Source of the DNA: Chlamydoabsidia padenii
Taxonomy: Eukaryota > Mucoromycota > Mucoromycetes > Mucorales > Cunninghamellaceae
Length of the DNA: 64,000 nt
Assembly (NCBI GenBank): GCA_025330725.1
Contig: JAIWND010000003.1
Location: forward strand, 1,449,430 to 1,513,429
Reading direction: 5' to 3'
The notes beneath the pieces are model-generated. The model made no database searches, was not told the DNA's origin, and saw nothing but the letters and a program-made list of their open reading frames with translations. Of the stretch, positions 11,809 to 23,289 are shown one piece after another. A program made the translations under genes and the position numbers. Each line of letters begins with the position of its first letter. The stretch's first letter is position 1.

Positions 11809-13164
11809 AGACTGACGATCAAATCACTATTGATGCTGCTGAAGCAATCAAGAAATACAATGTGGGGATTAAATGTGCCACCATTACTCCGGATGAAGCT
11901 CGTGTGGAAGGTAAGGAACGCCCATCAGAGAATACCAGAAAAGGAAATGATGTACTAACATAATGATATCTCAATGACAGAATTCAAGTTGAAGCAAATG
12001 TGGCGATCTCCCAATGGTACTATCCGTAATATCCTGAACGGTACTGTTTTCCGTGAACCTATCATTTTGAACAACATTCCTCGTATTGTACCCGGTTGGA
12101 AGGAACCTATTGTGATTGGTCGACATGCCTTTGGTGATCAAGTAAGCCATACACCATTCATTCACTGACTGACTCATATTCACTTTTATATTATTATTAT
12201 AGTACCGATCTACTGATTTCGTCACTGACAAGGCCGGGTCTTTTGAAATGACCTTTACTCCCGCTGATGGCAGTGCTCCTCAACAATTCAAGATTTACGA
12301 TTTCCCTGCCAACGGTGGTGTTGGTCTCGCCATGTACAACACCAACGACTCGATCCGTGGATTCGCCCACAGCTGCTTCCAAATGGCTCTCTCCAAGCAA
12401 ATGCCTCTGTATATGAGCACCAAGAACACCATCCTTAAGAAATACGATGGTCGCTTCAAGGATATCTTTCAAGCCATTTATGAACAAGATTACCGCAAGG
12501 AATTCGAATCGGCCAACTTGTGGTATGAACATCGTTTGATCGATGATATGGTGGCTCAAGCACTTAAATCAAAGGGTGGGTTTGTATGGGCTTGCAAGAA
12601 CTATGATGGGGATGTACAATCTGATATCTTGGCTCAGGGGTATGGATCTCTTGGTTTGATGACATCTGTTTTGGTTACTCCTGATGGTAAGACATTGGAG
12701 GCCGAAGCTGCTCATGGTACTGTCACTCGTCATTATCGTGAATACCAAAAGGTAAAAAAGAAGAAAATGGTTGGGTGGGTGGTGGCTGGATTTTAATGTT
12801 ATTGTTGCTGTTTTTCTATTAGGGAAATCCTACATCTACCAACCCCATTGCTAGTATCTTTGCCTGGTCTCGTGGTTTGGCTCATCGTGCCAAATTGGAT
12901 CAAAATCAATCTTTGGCTACTTTTACTGATCAATTGGAAGCCGCCTGTATCAATACTGTGCAAAACGATAATATCATGACCAAGGATTTGGCTTTGGCTA
13001 TTCATGGAAAAGAGTAAGTTGGAAATGAAGGCTTGTTAGGTAGGACTCACACTCATCTCTCTCTCTCTCTCTCTCTCTCTATTAGCCTTCGAACCGAACA
13101 TTATGTCACCACCGCCGAATTCATGCAACATGTTACTGACAACCTTAATAAGCTCCGAAACTAG
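11506..13164 (+). CDS. idp1: NADP-dependent isocitrate dehydrogenase, probably mitochondrial
   Basis: Six exons (11506-11736, 11811-11910, 11981-12141, 12203-12751, 12823-13013, 13086-13164) give about 436 residues, the normal length. It converts isocitrate to 2-oxoglutarate and makes NADPH. Seen: [14 protein letters not shown] near residue 38, substrate-binding [20 protein letters not shown], metal-binding [20 protein letters not shown], and NADP-binding [26 protein letters not shown]. The first 30 residues ([20 protein letters not shown]..) are basic and Ser/Thr-rich without acidic residues, which suggests a mitochondrial presequence. Intron 1 contains a long (TA)n run and intron 5 a (CT)n run. 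Confidence 0.95.
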
Positions 13165-13567
13165 AATCAGCCCATTGTATGGTCTCTCCCTTGTATTATC
13201 ACATTTCACCTTTGTAGCTATTTAGACTTTATCCACCACTCTTTTACACATATAAATAAATTGACTTTATCCACTTTAACACATGTTGATGATTTCAACA
13301 TTCGGTTTTTTTTTTTTTTTTTAATACTGGGACTAGTACAAAAGTGGGAAAAGACTGGTAGATAAGGGAAAAAGTGGGATCATTTTATTTTTGTAAAGAA
13401 GAAATGAAAACGGAAGGGGGGGGATTGAGTCTTACCAAGAAAAAATATCGCTCATGCAAACGGGGTTTGTAATAGCCTTCCCTACTGAACCCGAGATCAC
13501 TCCTAAAATAAGATACACGTTTTTATTTACAGATAGGATATATAGAAGAGGGAGGAGATATGCATGT
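13165..13567. other. 3' intergenic DNA between convergent genes
   Basis: Contains the downstream regions of idp and of the areA-GATA-like gene, a poly-T run near 13304 and an AATAAA-like signal near 13254. No gene seen. Confidence 0.6.
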
Positions 13568-14516
13568 TTAAAAAGTGGTATGATGATGATTCTTTTTTGA
13601 ATGATTGATCAGCCAAGTAAAAGGAAGTAATGATTGATACATGACCCAAGTAGCCAAAAGAGAAGTTAATGATTTCGTCATGGAAAGAAAGATCAAAAAG
13701 ATAGGAGGATCTCGTTCCGATCGGTTTGGCCGGAAATAAGAGGATATCCATTGAGTTGATTTCTTTGTCGTAAAGTGAAAAAGGTCTACCAACATAGAGA
13801 TTAATGCATCATCGTCTTCGTCGTCTTCGTCGTCTTCGGGCCAATAATAAGTATGTGGACTTTTCCGTACGATGGGTGATTCAGGGAGATATTCTAATTC
13901 TTGTATGTCGGGATTGAATCGCACCGTACTTGTGCCTGGCTCTGAACATGTTTTGGACCAGGGGCGATAAGGTGGTAAGGAGATAGGTTGCTTTTTAAGG
14001 ACGGATTTTATGCCTTTGAGTGGTGGTGTGGGTGGGAATGTCAAGGAGGGAGTGGTGGTATATAATGGTCCGTATAACCCTAATGAAAGTGGGGGAAAAA
14101 AAAAACATAACGTTTGAGATGGTTTGTTTGTTTGTTGTGTGTAACGTGCTTACATGTGATATCGGATTCCTTTTGCCTATATAGCCAAATAGGGAAACGA
14201 GAGAGGGGGGAATGATCAGTTTTTTTTTTTTTTTTTCTCAAGGTACTGGAAGGTTTATTACTTACCAATTCACAGCAGAAGGATTGATTTGGCGATTGGA
14301 TCTACCAAGTTGGTGTGTACATATCTTTGCCATTTGTCTCCATACTGCATTTTCATATCGAATCAATTTATCTTGCTCGACTTGGTATGCTTTACTACTG
14401 TCTTGTTGTTTTCGTTTGCCTTGTAAACGTTGTTTTTTGATTTCATGGTGGGCTTGGATAATATCGTTTACATCCCAATCGTGGGCTAAATAGTCAACAC
14501 ATATACAAGCAGTCAT
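13568..14516 (-). CDS. areA GATA-like (DUF1752-type) domain protein
   Basis: Three exons: about 14264-14516, a micro-exon near 14148-14172 (QKESDIT) and the rest to a stop at 13568, all frames continuous; about 245 residues. Near residues 10-60, DYLAHDWDVNDIIQAHHEIK and LIRYENAVWRQMAKI fit the fungal 'nitrogen regulatory protein areA GATA-like' domain, with its WR core. The middle part, KGIKSVLKKQPISLP and VRFNPDIQELEYLPESP, resembles the motif block of Reg1/Hex2-type PP1 regulators in which this domain often occurs. An acidic patch (EDDEDDEDDD) follows. A role in carbon or nitrogen signalling is an inference from the family. Confidence 0.65.
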
Positions 14517-14887
14517 TATTTCTTTTTTCGTAAAGTTAAAAAAAGGGAAAAGAGGAATGGAGAAAGTGTCTTTTATATATAGTTTTTTTTCCCCCTTCTC
14601 TTTGTTTATCTATTTACACATTTTCACACCAGATAAACATGTTGTGACATATCGGAACGGGCGATCACTCGCTTCTTTCTCCCACACCCGATTCTTCTGT
14701 GTAAGCTGCACGGACCTCTTTCTTTAGACTGTGTTTATGAAACGTATTATCAATCAGGAAAACAAACTAGGGAGTATGCACGTGTACTCTTTTCCCATTG
14801 TGTTACTTGAACTTTTCTAATTTAATGAAAACGGGAATTGAATTTATTGCCAAGTGACAGTAGAGTCATTCTTAACTTTCCTTTTTC

Positions 14888-14945
14888 CCTGAGGCGCTTG
14901 TTTCAGAGATCCAAAGGAGTAGGTGGGTTCAAATCCCGCTTTCAT
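14888..14945 (+). other. tRNA-Leu-like remnant
   Basis: TGAGGCGCTTGTTTCAG resembles the D-stem to anticodon (CAG) part of leucine tRNAs, and GTGGGTTCAAATCCCGC forms a 5-bp T-stem with a TTCAAAT loop. The acceptor and anticodon stems cannot be formed, so this is a decayed tRNA or chance similarity. It overlaps one instance of the TTCAAATCCCG motif. Confidence 0.25.
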
Positions 14946-15221
14946 GCACATAAAATAAACTCCGGTGGAAAAAAAAAGATGTGTCACATACATTGTTGAC
15001 GCCAAAAAGATGTTGTCTGCCAATATCAGGTGGATGGTTTTCAAGTATCCCTTTTGTTCGTTTCTTTGCATTCAGTATTTGGCTTGACAGATTGCATAAA
15101 TATCAAATCAGTAGAGACCTTATGTATTTTGCAAAGTTCATATTTTGCAAAAAAAAAAAAAAAGCAACTAAAAACTAAAATCTAAATATATCTGGGTTAA
15201 AAACTGACTCACCCAAAAAGA

Positions 15222-15280
15222 GGTTGCATCAAACGTTGAAAAAAAGCAACGGCTGCATTTTTTGACCGTTTGATGCAACC
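15222..15280. repeat. 27-bp-arm inverted repeat (hairpin)
   Basis: GGTTGCATCAAACG at the left is repeated exactly in inverted orientation at 15267-15280. The inner parts of both arms also pair, with few mismatches, leaving a loop of about 5 bases. It lies about 300 bp beyond the 3' end of the peptide transporter gene. It could be a foldback element or a small structured RNA. Confidence 0.7.
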
Positions 15281-15574
15281 CCGTTTAAGAACGAAACCGG
15301 AGGTCGAATTAGGTCCTAACAGGACTTCCGTTACTCAAAGAACCCCAAAACCAAAATCGGAATTAAATTTTAAACTTTACATCCCGCCAATTATGCAAAA
15401 TAGTAAATTGAGATTCCGCCTTTCTTTTTAGTAGAAAGTAACTTTATTATTTAGAATTAGCTTGTGTATATGATACAAAAGGTTCTACAGTGGCAATGAT
15501 AAATATATATATATATAATACTAATATGTAAGATGATACAGAATATGAAAGAAAAGGAAAGTGATTAAGCTAAT

Positions 15575-17346
15575 CTAAGGTGTATTAGGATCCATTTTTT
15601 CAGTAGAAGGAGGAGAATAATCTTGTTGGTAATCATCAGAGCGACCAATAGCATCATCAGCAATATCATTACGATCATTCTTTCCATGAATCCAATAAAA
15701 GAGAGGTGCACAAATACCCATGGCAGCAGCGACACCGGTATAAAGCCAAGTCAGTTTGGGATCCACCGCCACCGACACCAGAGCAAAACCCAAGACTGAG
15801 GCCAGACAGTTTGTGAACAAGAAGAGAGCCATGACCAACGACTTCATTTTAGCAGGCGCCTTTTTGAAAGCATATTCCAGACCAGTGATAGAAGCAAAGA
15901 TTTCCGAGATACCAATCAAGACATACGCAGGAATCGCCAAGGCCACAGTAACATCATTCTTGCGTCCATCAGGATGATCATAATAAGGCGGCTGGCGATA
16001 AATGTGTGATTGGATGATGGCACAGTAAGCCATGGCCACTGAAGCAAACACGAATCCAAACGTCATACGCATAATAGGTCGCAAAGGCATATGGAGTCGT
16101 CTGAAGGCAGGATAAATTAGACTGTCAAACACGGGAATGGCAATGATCAAGGTGAGAGGATTGATGTTTTGCAAAATATCGTTAGGAACATCACCGGTTT
16201 GCATGGTCGCCGTCATGGAGATGAGATTGTTGGTCATTTGAGAGTAGCATAACCAGTAGATGGGGAACCAGCAAAACACAGCACATGCTCGAAAAGTACG
16301 GCGCAATTCATCGACAAACACATCGTCCCATGTTGCTTTAGCGGCCAAGTCGGGATGATGGATCAACAAGTGGGATGGTTTAGCAGCTTCCAGGCCTTGA
16401 CCGAATGATACCTTGAGCACCTTGAACACTTCGATAAAGATACTGCCCCGAGGAGGATTTTGCACATATTGGTTCTTGCCCGCCACCACGGTGATAATAC
16501 CAGGAATAAACATCAATGTAGGCAAGAGGTACGCCGACCAGAATCCCACATACTTTTCCAAAGACGTGGTAGCAATTGCAGATAAGGAGCCGACATTGAT
16601 CCCCCAATAAAACATGTTGAAGAGTTTTTGGTAAGTTGCTTGAGGAGTCACAATCACACGCTCGCCCGTCTTGGCCAATGTCTTGACATAGGGATTTTGA
16701 GACCGGTATTGTTCAGCCACCAATGGAGACACGTTTGATTTGATTCCACCTGTGCCGAGACCAATGACAATGATGGCTACCACGAATCCAGGAAAGGCCG
16801 CACCGCTTTGAATGGCTGCAGGAATAGACGACAGGGTCAAGATGAGGAGACCGACAAAGTAGATGATGGAGAAGTAGAGAATGGATTTGTATTTGCCCAA
16901 GTAACTGTCAGCAACTATTGCACCGATGATGGGAGTAATGTAGCACCAGAATTGGAAGAAGGTGGTCAATGCTGTGGCTGTTTGTTGTCCCTTTCCACTA
17001 TACAAAAAATAATAATAATAAAGAGTAAGTATCATTTTGTTTACTACCTCCTCTTTTTTTTTTTTTTTGTAACTTACAGAGCACCAGGTTGACTAGCTGG
17101 GTATGAAGGAGGATCAGGGAATTGGATATAGTTCTGGAAGGGACCACTGAGACCATAATAAGTAAACCGTTCACAGAATTCAATCAGGATGACAAGAAGT
17201 GCTGCCTTGGGAATAGTATCAGATGTTTCACGTAATTCGGCCCAATCTTGTTCGGTAGGTGCAGGATAACCATCAGAGTTGACATCGTTCACCAATTCTT
17301 CAGACACCGATACCGTAAAGTCCTGTTCTTTCTTTTCTTGATCCAT
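15575..17346 (-). CDS. ptr2: POT/PTR-family proton-coupled peptide transporter
   Basis: Two exons (17078-17346 and 15575-16997) give 563 residues. It imports di- and tripeptides with protons at the plasma membrane. Seen: the family start EFCERFTYYGLSGPFQNY near residues 55-72, YITPIIGAIVADSYLGKYKS (PTR2 signature 1), GLGTGGIKSNVSPLVAEQY and FNMFYWGINVGSL (signature 2 region). About twelve hydrophobic helices are visible, with a large polar loop near residues 260-310. The N-terminus MDQEKKEQDFTVSVSEEL is acidic and cytosolic. The length fits fungal Ptr2. A TTTTCAAATCCCG element lies about 355 bp upstream. Confidence 0.93.
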
Positions 17347-18274
17347 AAAATTGACCAGCAATAAAAAGTTAAATAGTAGTGTAGAAAGTTGTGTTTGTAA
17401 AAAAAGTATCAAATCAAGAGGGAAAAAAAGAGTAACTCGTGATTTGCCTTTTATAAATAAAATAAAATAAAAAAAAGAAGCGGAAAGAAAAAAGAAACAA
17501 TGGAAAAAGGTGACATCGAACGACTTTTTTTTCCCCGCTCCATCAAAAACCAACGACATGGAAAGAATTGAGAACAGCGTGGTGCACCAATCACAGAGCT
17601 AACCACAACCTGCCATTTTGTTTCCTGTCCAATGGTTCGTGGAAATCATTATCACGGCAGGTAGTTCACTGGCCATGATTCTCATTATATAAAGTATGTT
17701 TTCAAATCCCGTCGCCGGAGATATGTTGACAGTTTTGGCACTATCCGTTTTTTTACCACATGTGACCCATGCGCGTAGAGGAATAAAGTAAATTAATTGT
17801 TATTATGAGAGGGTTCAAGTGTATCATTTAATATAGTATGAAAGCAGTCAGCAAGGACCTTGACAACCAGCTAAAAGGTGCTATGTATTTCTATTTGGCA
17901 ACCATCACACAAGACAAATCGCCCAGAATTTTTGTACTTTTACCTTTGTCAATGATTTAAATCCTATAAAAGAGATTCGATATGTATATAAAGTATCCTA
18001 AAAGTCTCATGCTTAAATACGGGTGCGAATATAAAAGTGATCGATTCAAGCTTTATTTTCTTGTCATCTAGGGCGAGTCGGTTCTTAGATCGATGTCTTT
18101 AAAGTTGTCACTGGGTAGTGAGATGAATTAAAAAACAAGTGCACGTACCAATGAATGAAATAAAAAGTTTATTATCTTTGAGTAACTTGAATTTTTCGTC
18201 GAATAAGCGGAGAATAAAATGTCAGTTAGCGTTTTGCGGAGGAAGATATGATGTGTAACTTTTTAACTCACCTT
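17347..18274. other. intergenic; possible Fanzor 3' flank or guide-RNA region
   Basis: The left part is the ptr2 promoter (TTTTCAAATCCCG at 17699-17711). The right part (about 18000-18274) lies immediately downstream of the Fanzor stop on its coding strand, where guide RNAs of this family are normally encoded. I could not define a fold or terminal repeat by eye. Confidence 0.4.
17699..17711 (-). promoter_or_regulatory. CGGGATTTGAAAA element, ptr2 promoter
   Basis: The exact consensus core on the ptr2 coding strand, about 355 bp upstream of its start. Confidence 0.4.
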
Positions 18275-21200
18275 CTAAGAGACCCATCTCGCCTCAGAGG
18301 ACGGGGAGCCGAGAGTGTTCCCATACCAGGAAGGACGCGGCCCAAAAAGATGTTTAGCTAATACATTATCTGTTGTTGTTGTTGTTGATGATGATGTTGA
18401 GAAAGCAGGATACGCCACATTTGTGGCAGCCAGATGTATACCAATTTTAATGATGTTAATGGCAGCATTTGCATCTCGACCACGAAGTGAGTATCCATGC
18501 TTTCTTCCAAAGCAATCGGGGTTGATACAATGGACGACACCAAGGTTGGCGCGACCGTTCCGACGCTTTGGATGCTGGACACGACTATCACAAAGACAGC
18601 ATAGTTTGGATGACAAGTATTCGTTTGTGTTGATCAATTTTGTATTTGATTTCGAATACAATGCCATTTGTAGCCGATCCGTACTTCTTCTTTCTTGCCC
18701 ATGGATTTTTGAACCAAAACCACGACCATCATCGCCATTATGAATGGTGGTAGGTGCAGTGATTTTTTTCCCTTTCCCTTTCCATTTTTCAGCCGTAGCA
18801 GGAGCAGCAAGGGAAGCAGAAGTAGTAGCAGTAGGAGCACAAGAAGAAGAGGAAGAGGAAGAGGAAGAAGGAGCAGCCTTTATGATCTGACTAGCGACGG
18901 TGGTGTACGCCTTGTCACGAAAAGGCAGCACACCGTTCTTTATCTTCTTCATCCAGGGCGGTTGGTGATAAAATTGTGTCAAAATGTCTCTTGATTGTCG
19001 ATATAGAAAAGTTTATCAATGAGCACCTCACCTACATTGTCGGTTTTGATTTTTCCCCCAGTTCCGACAAATGTTTTTCCACCACCAAGACATTATCGTT
19101 CTTCTTCTTTTCACCTTGCAGCTTGATTCGGTTTTGCCAGATCCGGGCTTTACTGATGATGGACTTGACCGATATTTCCTTCTTGACAAACTTCAGAACT
19201 TTTTTTCTTGCATCTTTTTTGTTGTCGAGATGTTGTTCCAAAACTGCATACTTGTTAGAAAGTAAGAGGTACGTCCCTGCTTGTTCCGAGTTCATAATCA
19301 CCGCCGACGCCATGGTCTTAACACCAGGATCGACGCCAATATACTTGCTTCCAACTCGTAGGTAGCCATCAACAGTAGTTTCACAAGAAGAAGTAGTATC
19401 AACGAATTTTTTTACCATTGATGTTGTTGTAGATCACCGCTTTCTTCTTGTTAGCTACATCAATGTCAGCATATACATCAATAACTTGACGGTATATGCG
19501 ATTCAAAGATGCTTTGTTGATTTTCCGCTTTTCGATACATACTTTTTTTATCTTCCATGAGCTGACTGCTGGGTGATTCACGAAAAGACTTGACAATGTT
19601 GAAGATCTGTTGATTATTGTCTTTGATAGTCTTTTGCAAACCAGGTACGGGCGCCTTGATACCTTTTAGTCGTGCATAAAGGTTGTTGGTTTCTTGTTTC
19701 AAAGCGGCCATGTCGTCCCAGTCTTTTTGTTTGTCAGCTTGCTGTCGATGTGCTTTGTGATCAACCGTCGAAGAAGCAAATGGATGAGAAGATTCCTTTT
19801 TGTTATAAGTCACTTGAAGATGGATGATGCCAGAAGATGTAATGATGATCTTGTTATCGAATTCAACTTTTCTTTTGGCACACAATCCTTCAACCGCTTG
19901 CATATCAATACATGTTTCGAAAACGGCTGTAGGATTCGATGAGGCCATTTTCAAACTTGTAATCGAATCACCTTGTCTGGTTTTTAATATGCTTGTGTTT
20001 TTTTTGTTCGAGTCGTCAACACACCGGGTGAATATATAAAGACCATTGAGACTGATATGGAGAGCATGTAGTGTGCCCAGAGAAGGTTCAGGTGTCATTT
20101 TACGTGAGTATCGAACATAACCAGTGGATTGCAGCACCGCGTTACACATATCGATAATGTGAAGGTTTATTGATACATGACTATCAGTCTCGGCTTCATT
20201 CACTTCTTTTAAAACAAAACGCCGAAAGAATGTAAAAACCTTGACGATGGGAGCAGTTGACTGTTCGTTTATTGCTGGGAAGGTGTCCATAATTTCCTCT
20301 TGCGTGAGCGGATCGTCATTTGGTTGTTATCGTAGGTGTTTCATCAAAAATTCACATAAACGATTGATCATCGCTGCTCTTGGACGATGCTGAAGATCTG
20401 AGGTAGGTGCCGAGGTAGTATCCATTACTTCATCATCCATTGTTTCAGTAGAAGGATTGCCTTGTTCAATACGACCATTCTCTTTTTCAATAAGAACATG
20501 TTCTTTTCTCATGTTTGCGATTTTGGCTTTCAGATCATTGAGTTCGGTTTCGAGATTTTCCACCTTGGTTTTTTCATACAAGATTTTTTTCGAATTCTTT
20601 TCTTGTGTTTCCAGAGCCGCAATTCCAGTTCTCTCCGATCAACCATAAGTTTTACTATTTGAGACTTCTTTCCTGCTGGATCCTTTTTTGTCGAGTGAGC
20701 ACTAAAAAGAAAAGAGTAAACATCAGTACTCTAATTATCTTCATTATAGAATCAGTTGGTTTTCTTTTATTTACCCTTTAATTCTGTCATAGTATGATTT
20801 TTCTCTTTCTGGACACAGATTTATCCGTAACAGCACAGTAATAGCCTTTTTCATAACATAGTTCACCCGGTTGTCTGCGTGCATATTCATAATGTTGGCT
20901 GCCATTATCGTGAATTGAGAAAGAATAAATGGATAATACCCATCAGGTAAGTCATTTAAAAAGCGTGCATCAAAGTCTTCGTATGGAAGTAAGAACTCTT
21001 CATTGGTAACTTTTAAAGATGACATCCCCATGGAAAAAATGACATTTGAGAGGAAGACGTAGACATTTCAGTGGAAAAAGTTGACATTTGAGAAGATGAC
21101 GCTTCATCAAGCACTGCGCAGTCCTTTCGTTGTTTTGCACCATAATACTTGTCAAAGAGATGTTCAAGATGTCGATTTGTAAATGTATCCAATAGTTTTC

Positions 21201-21986
21201 TTTTTTGAGAATCCGTTCGTGTTTTCATATTCATTAGTCTGTCCTTCATGTCCCGGTTGATGTGAGACAGTTTTCTTTCGCATTTTTGTCGGAGATGGGA
21301 AGATGGTACAATGTCAGTAACAAATGAATAAGAAGAATGGCTGTCCAAAATATAACAAAGATACATTAGCTGTCTTTAATAATATATAATTTGATGGATT
21401 TACCTGTCAAGGTAGGACTGTGCGATCAGGGGTACCATGATTGACATCTCGTATACTACATCAGAAACAGTCTTCATCACATCCAAGTATCTTTCTCGCC
21501 ATTTTGGTCTTCTAATTTTCGTATTTTTCTTGATGGTCTTCACACCTTGGTTCACCTTCATTCGCTTGTTTCCTCTTAATTTTGGCTGGTCATCTGATTG
21601 CTTTCTTGGGTGAGGTTACTTCATCATATACTGCATCAACGTTTTCTGCTACAAACTTTCGCCATTTCACCTCCAGTGCAGAATAATATTTGACACAGAA
21701 GTCCGTCATACTATCTGCAGTCGTAGTTGTTGGCACATCTGCATGTGAAAGAATGACCAGTAAGTAAATTTATATATACTTACTCACTCTCCTTTTTACC
21801 TCCATCTTCCAGCTTCCCGTTGTATTCATTCCACAAGGCTGCGGATTTTTTATAAACTAAACGAAAACGAGGTTTCTGTTGATCCTCCTTGTATCTTTCC
21901 AATATGACTTCTTTACTTGTGGGGATGTTTTTGTAGGATTTGACAACTTTCTTCAGCTGTTCCTCCAGTCGGTCCTTGAATGCCAT
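18275..21986 (-). pseudogene. Fanzor (eukaryotic TnpB-like RNA-guided endonuclease), broken copy
   Basis: A long minus-strand gene with several exons. The N-terminal part begins MAFKDRLEEQLKKVVKSY at 21986. A middle region includes KLMVDRRELELRLWKHKKR and a large block beginning MDTFPAINEQS. The RuvC-like C-terminal half has RuvC-I KYIGVDPGVKTMASAV (near 19350), a likely RuvC-II glutamate in NDNVLVVEKHLSELG (near 19075), zinc-finger cysteines SKLCCLCD and HCINPDC, and RuvC-III SLRGRDANAAINI (near 18470). These three acidic residues and the zinc finger are the hallmarks of TnpB/Fanzor nucleases, which are guided by an RNA made from the gene's 3' end. The frame is broken by a TAA at 20327-20329 and about seven one-base shifts, nearly all in homopolymer runs. 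A Ser-rich stretch is inserted before the zinc finger. A MULE transposase relic lies upstream on the same strand. Confidence 0.82.
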
Positions 21987-23289
21987 TTTGATGAAATGAT
22001 CACATCGTCCTGTATACTGGAATGATTATAAAAACTTCGTCCATCGTCCATCCTCAGGTGGAGGGATAGAGTGAGATGTATTTGACGGGGCAGCGTCTTC
22101 ATCCATATGTATATATATAAAGTAGAAGGAAGTGGTAGAGAGAGTTTGTTTTTTTAAAAAAAAACAAGAGTCAATCATGTTTTATATATATTTACTGATG
22201 CCGGATGTGATCCTTTTTTTTTCTTATCCTATTTGAACATAATCATTGATATATATATAATAGCAATGTGGATTTGATAAATGGCATCTTCGCTTTGTAC
22301 TCTACTTGACTCTTTCCATTTATTAGTGACACGACGATTCTAATCAACATGGAATCTTGACCGATTGTAACTCGAACATGTGAAAAAGTGGAGTAAAAGC
22401 AAGCACACATGGTGTTTCTTCCTTTTTTTTTTTTCTATATATTTTTTAATAAAACACATCATCTTTTCTTGATCCCTTGCTCGTTGATATTGTCACTCGC
22501 AATTAGACTGTTGTGTAGTTTAGTTAATACAGATGAAGAAAAAAAAAAGTAACAGGGACATGATTGTGAGGAAACGTAATTAAAGTTTTAGAAAAGAGGT
22601 GGTGCACGGACATTGTGTAACAATGATCGATGGAGAGGACGATCAAGATGGGAATACAGTCAAGGGTAATAGATAGATAAATACATACACTAGTAAAGAT
22701 TTTTTTTCCATTCAAATAGAAACAGTTGCACCACCATCCATCAATAAGTAAAACATGACCTTCTTCATCAAAACAATAGGATTTGACACTAAGCGGGATA
22801 TCAACATTATACAGGTTTAGGAATCACTTTTTACTTCTCTTTCGCTTGTTTCTTCTTCTTTACCTTTTTCTCACATTTAAGATTGATACTACACATCACT
22901 GTTTTTCTCTTTCTTGTTTTTTCTTTTGACACATCTCTTCCGTTTTCGAAGAGCAGACATCAAACTTTGATTGTGGCCATCAGGTAAAGAAAAAAAAAAA
23001 AAGAAAAAGAAAAAAAGAATATTTATACAACCTGTCACTCACACTGGTGGTGGCAATGAAGTAGTCGGCGGTGGAGGTTTTCCATCAAGATCTCCAATTG
23101 GTGCCATTCCTTATCTGTCGGTCATGGTGTTGGGATTGGCCCACCACCTTCTGGTCCTGCAACATCATCAAAATGGGCTACTCAACCACTACAGGACCCG
23201 CGTAGTGTGGTGTTGGGGATTGGGATGATTAAAATATAAAGAATAAAAGAATAAAAGAATATAGTATATCTAAAAAGTAAAAACGCTAG
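21987..23289. other. gap between Fanzor and MULE relics
   Basis: No solid gene. It contains T-rich DNA, a pyrimidine-rich stretch at 22820-22950 and a Gly/Pro-rich open stretch at about 23030-23228 on the plus strand (TGGGNEVVGGGGFPSRSPIG). A one-base shift would extend that stretch, but I cannot assign it. Confidence 0.4.

Larger units (their letters stand above)
14517..15574. other. intergenic region with hairpin and tRNA-like fragment
   Basis: No coding frame is convincing. It holds a tRNA-Leu-like fragment (14888-14945) and a strong hairpin (15222-15280), described separately. Confidence 0.5.

Noticed and set aside
12197..12559. 120-residue minus-strand frame
   Set aside because: Antisense shadow of isocitrate dehydrogenase exon 4.
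14850..14946. Functional leucine tRNA gene
   Set aside because: The T-arm and part of the D/anticodon region match, but acceptor and anticodon stems cannot be formed.
18315..18743. 142-residue plus-strand frame over the Fanzor zinc finger
   Set aside because: Antisense of the RuvC/zinc-finger exon with no independent support.
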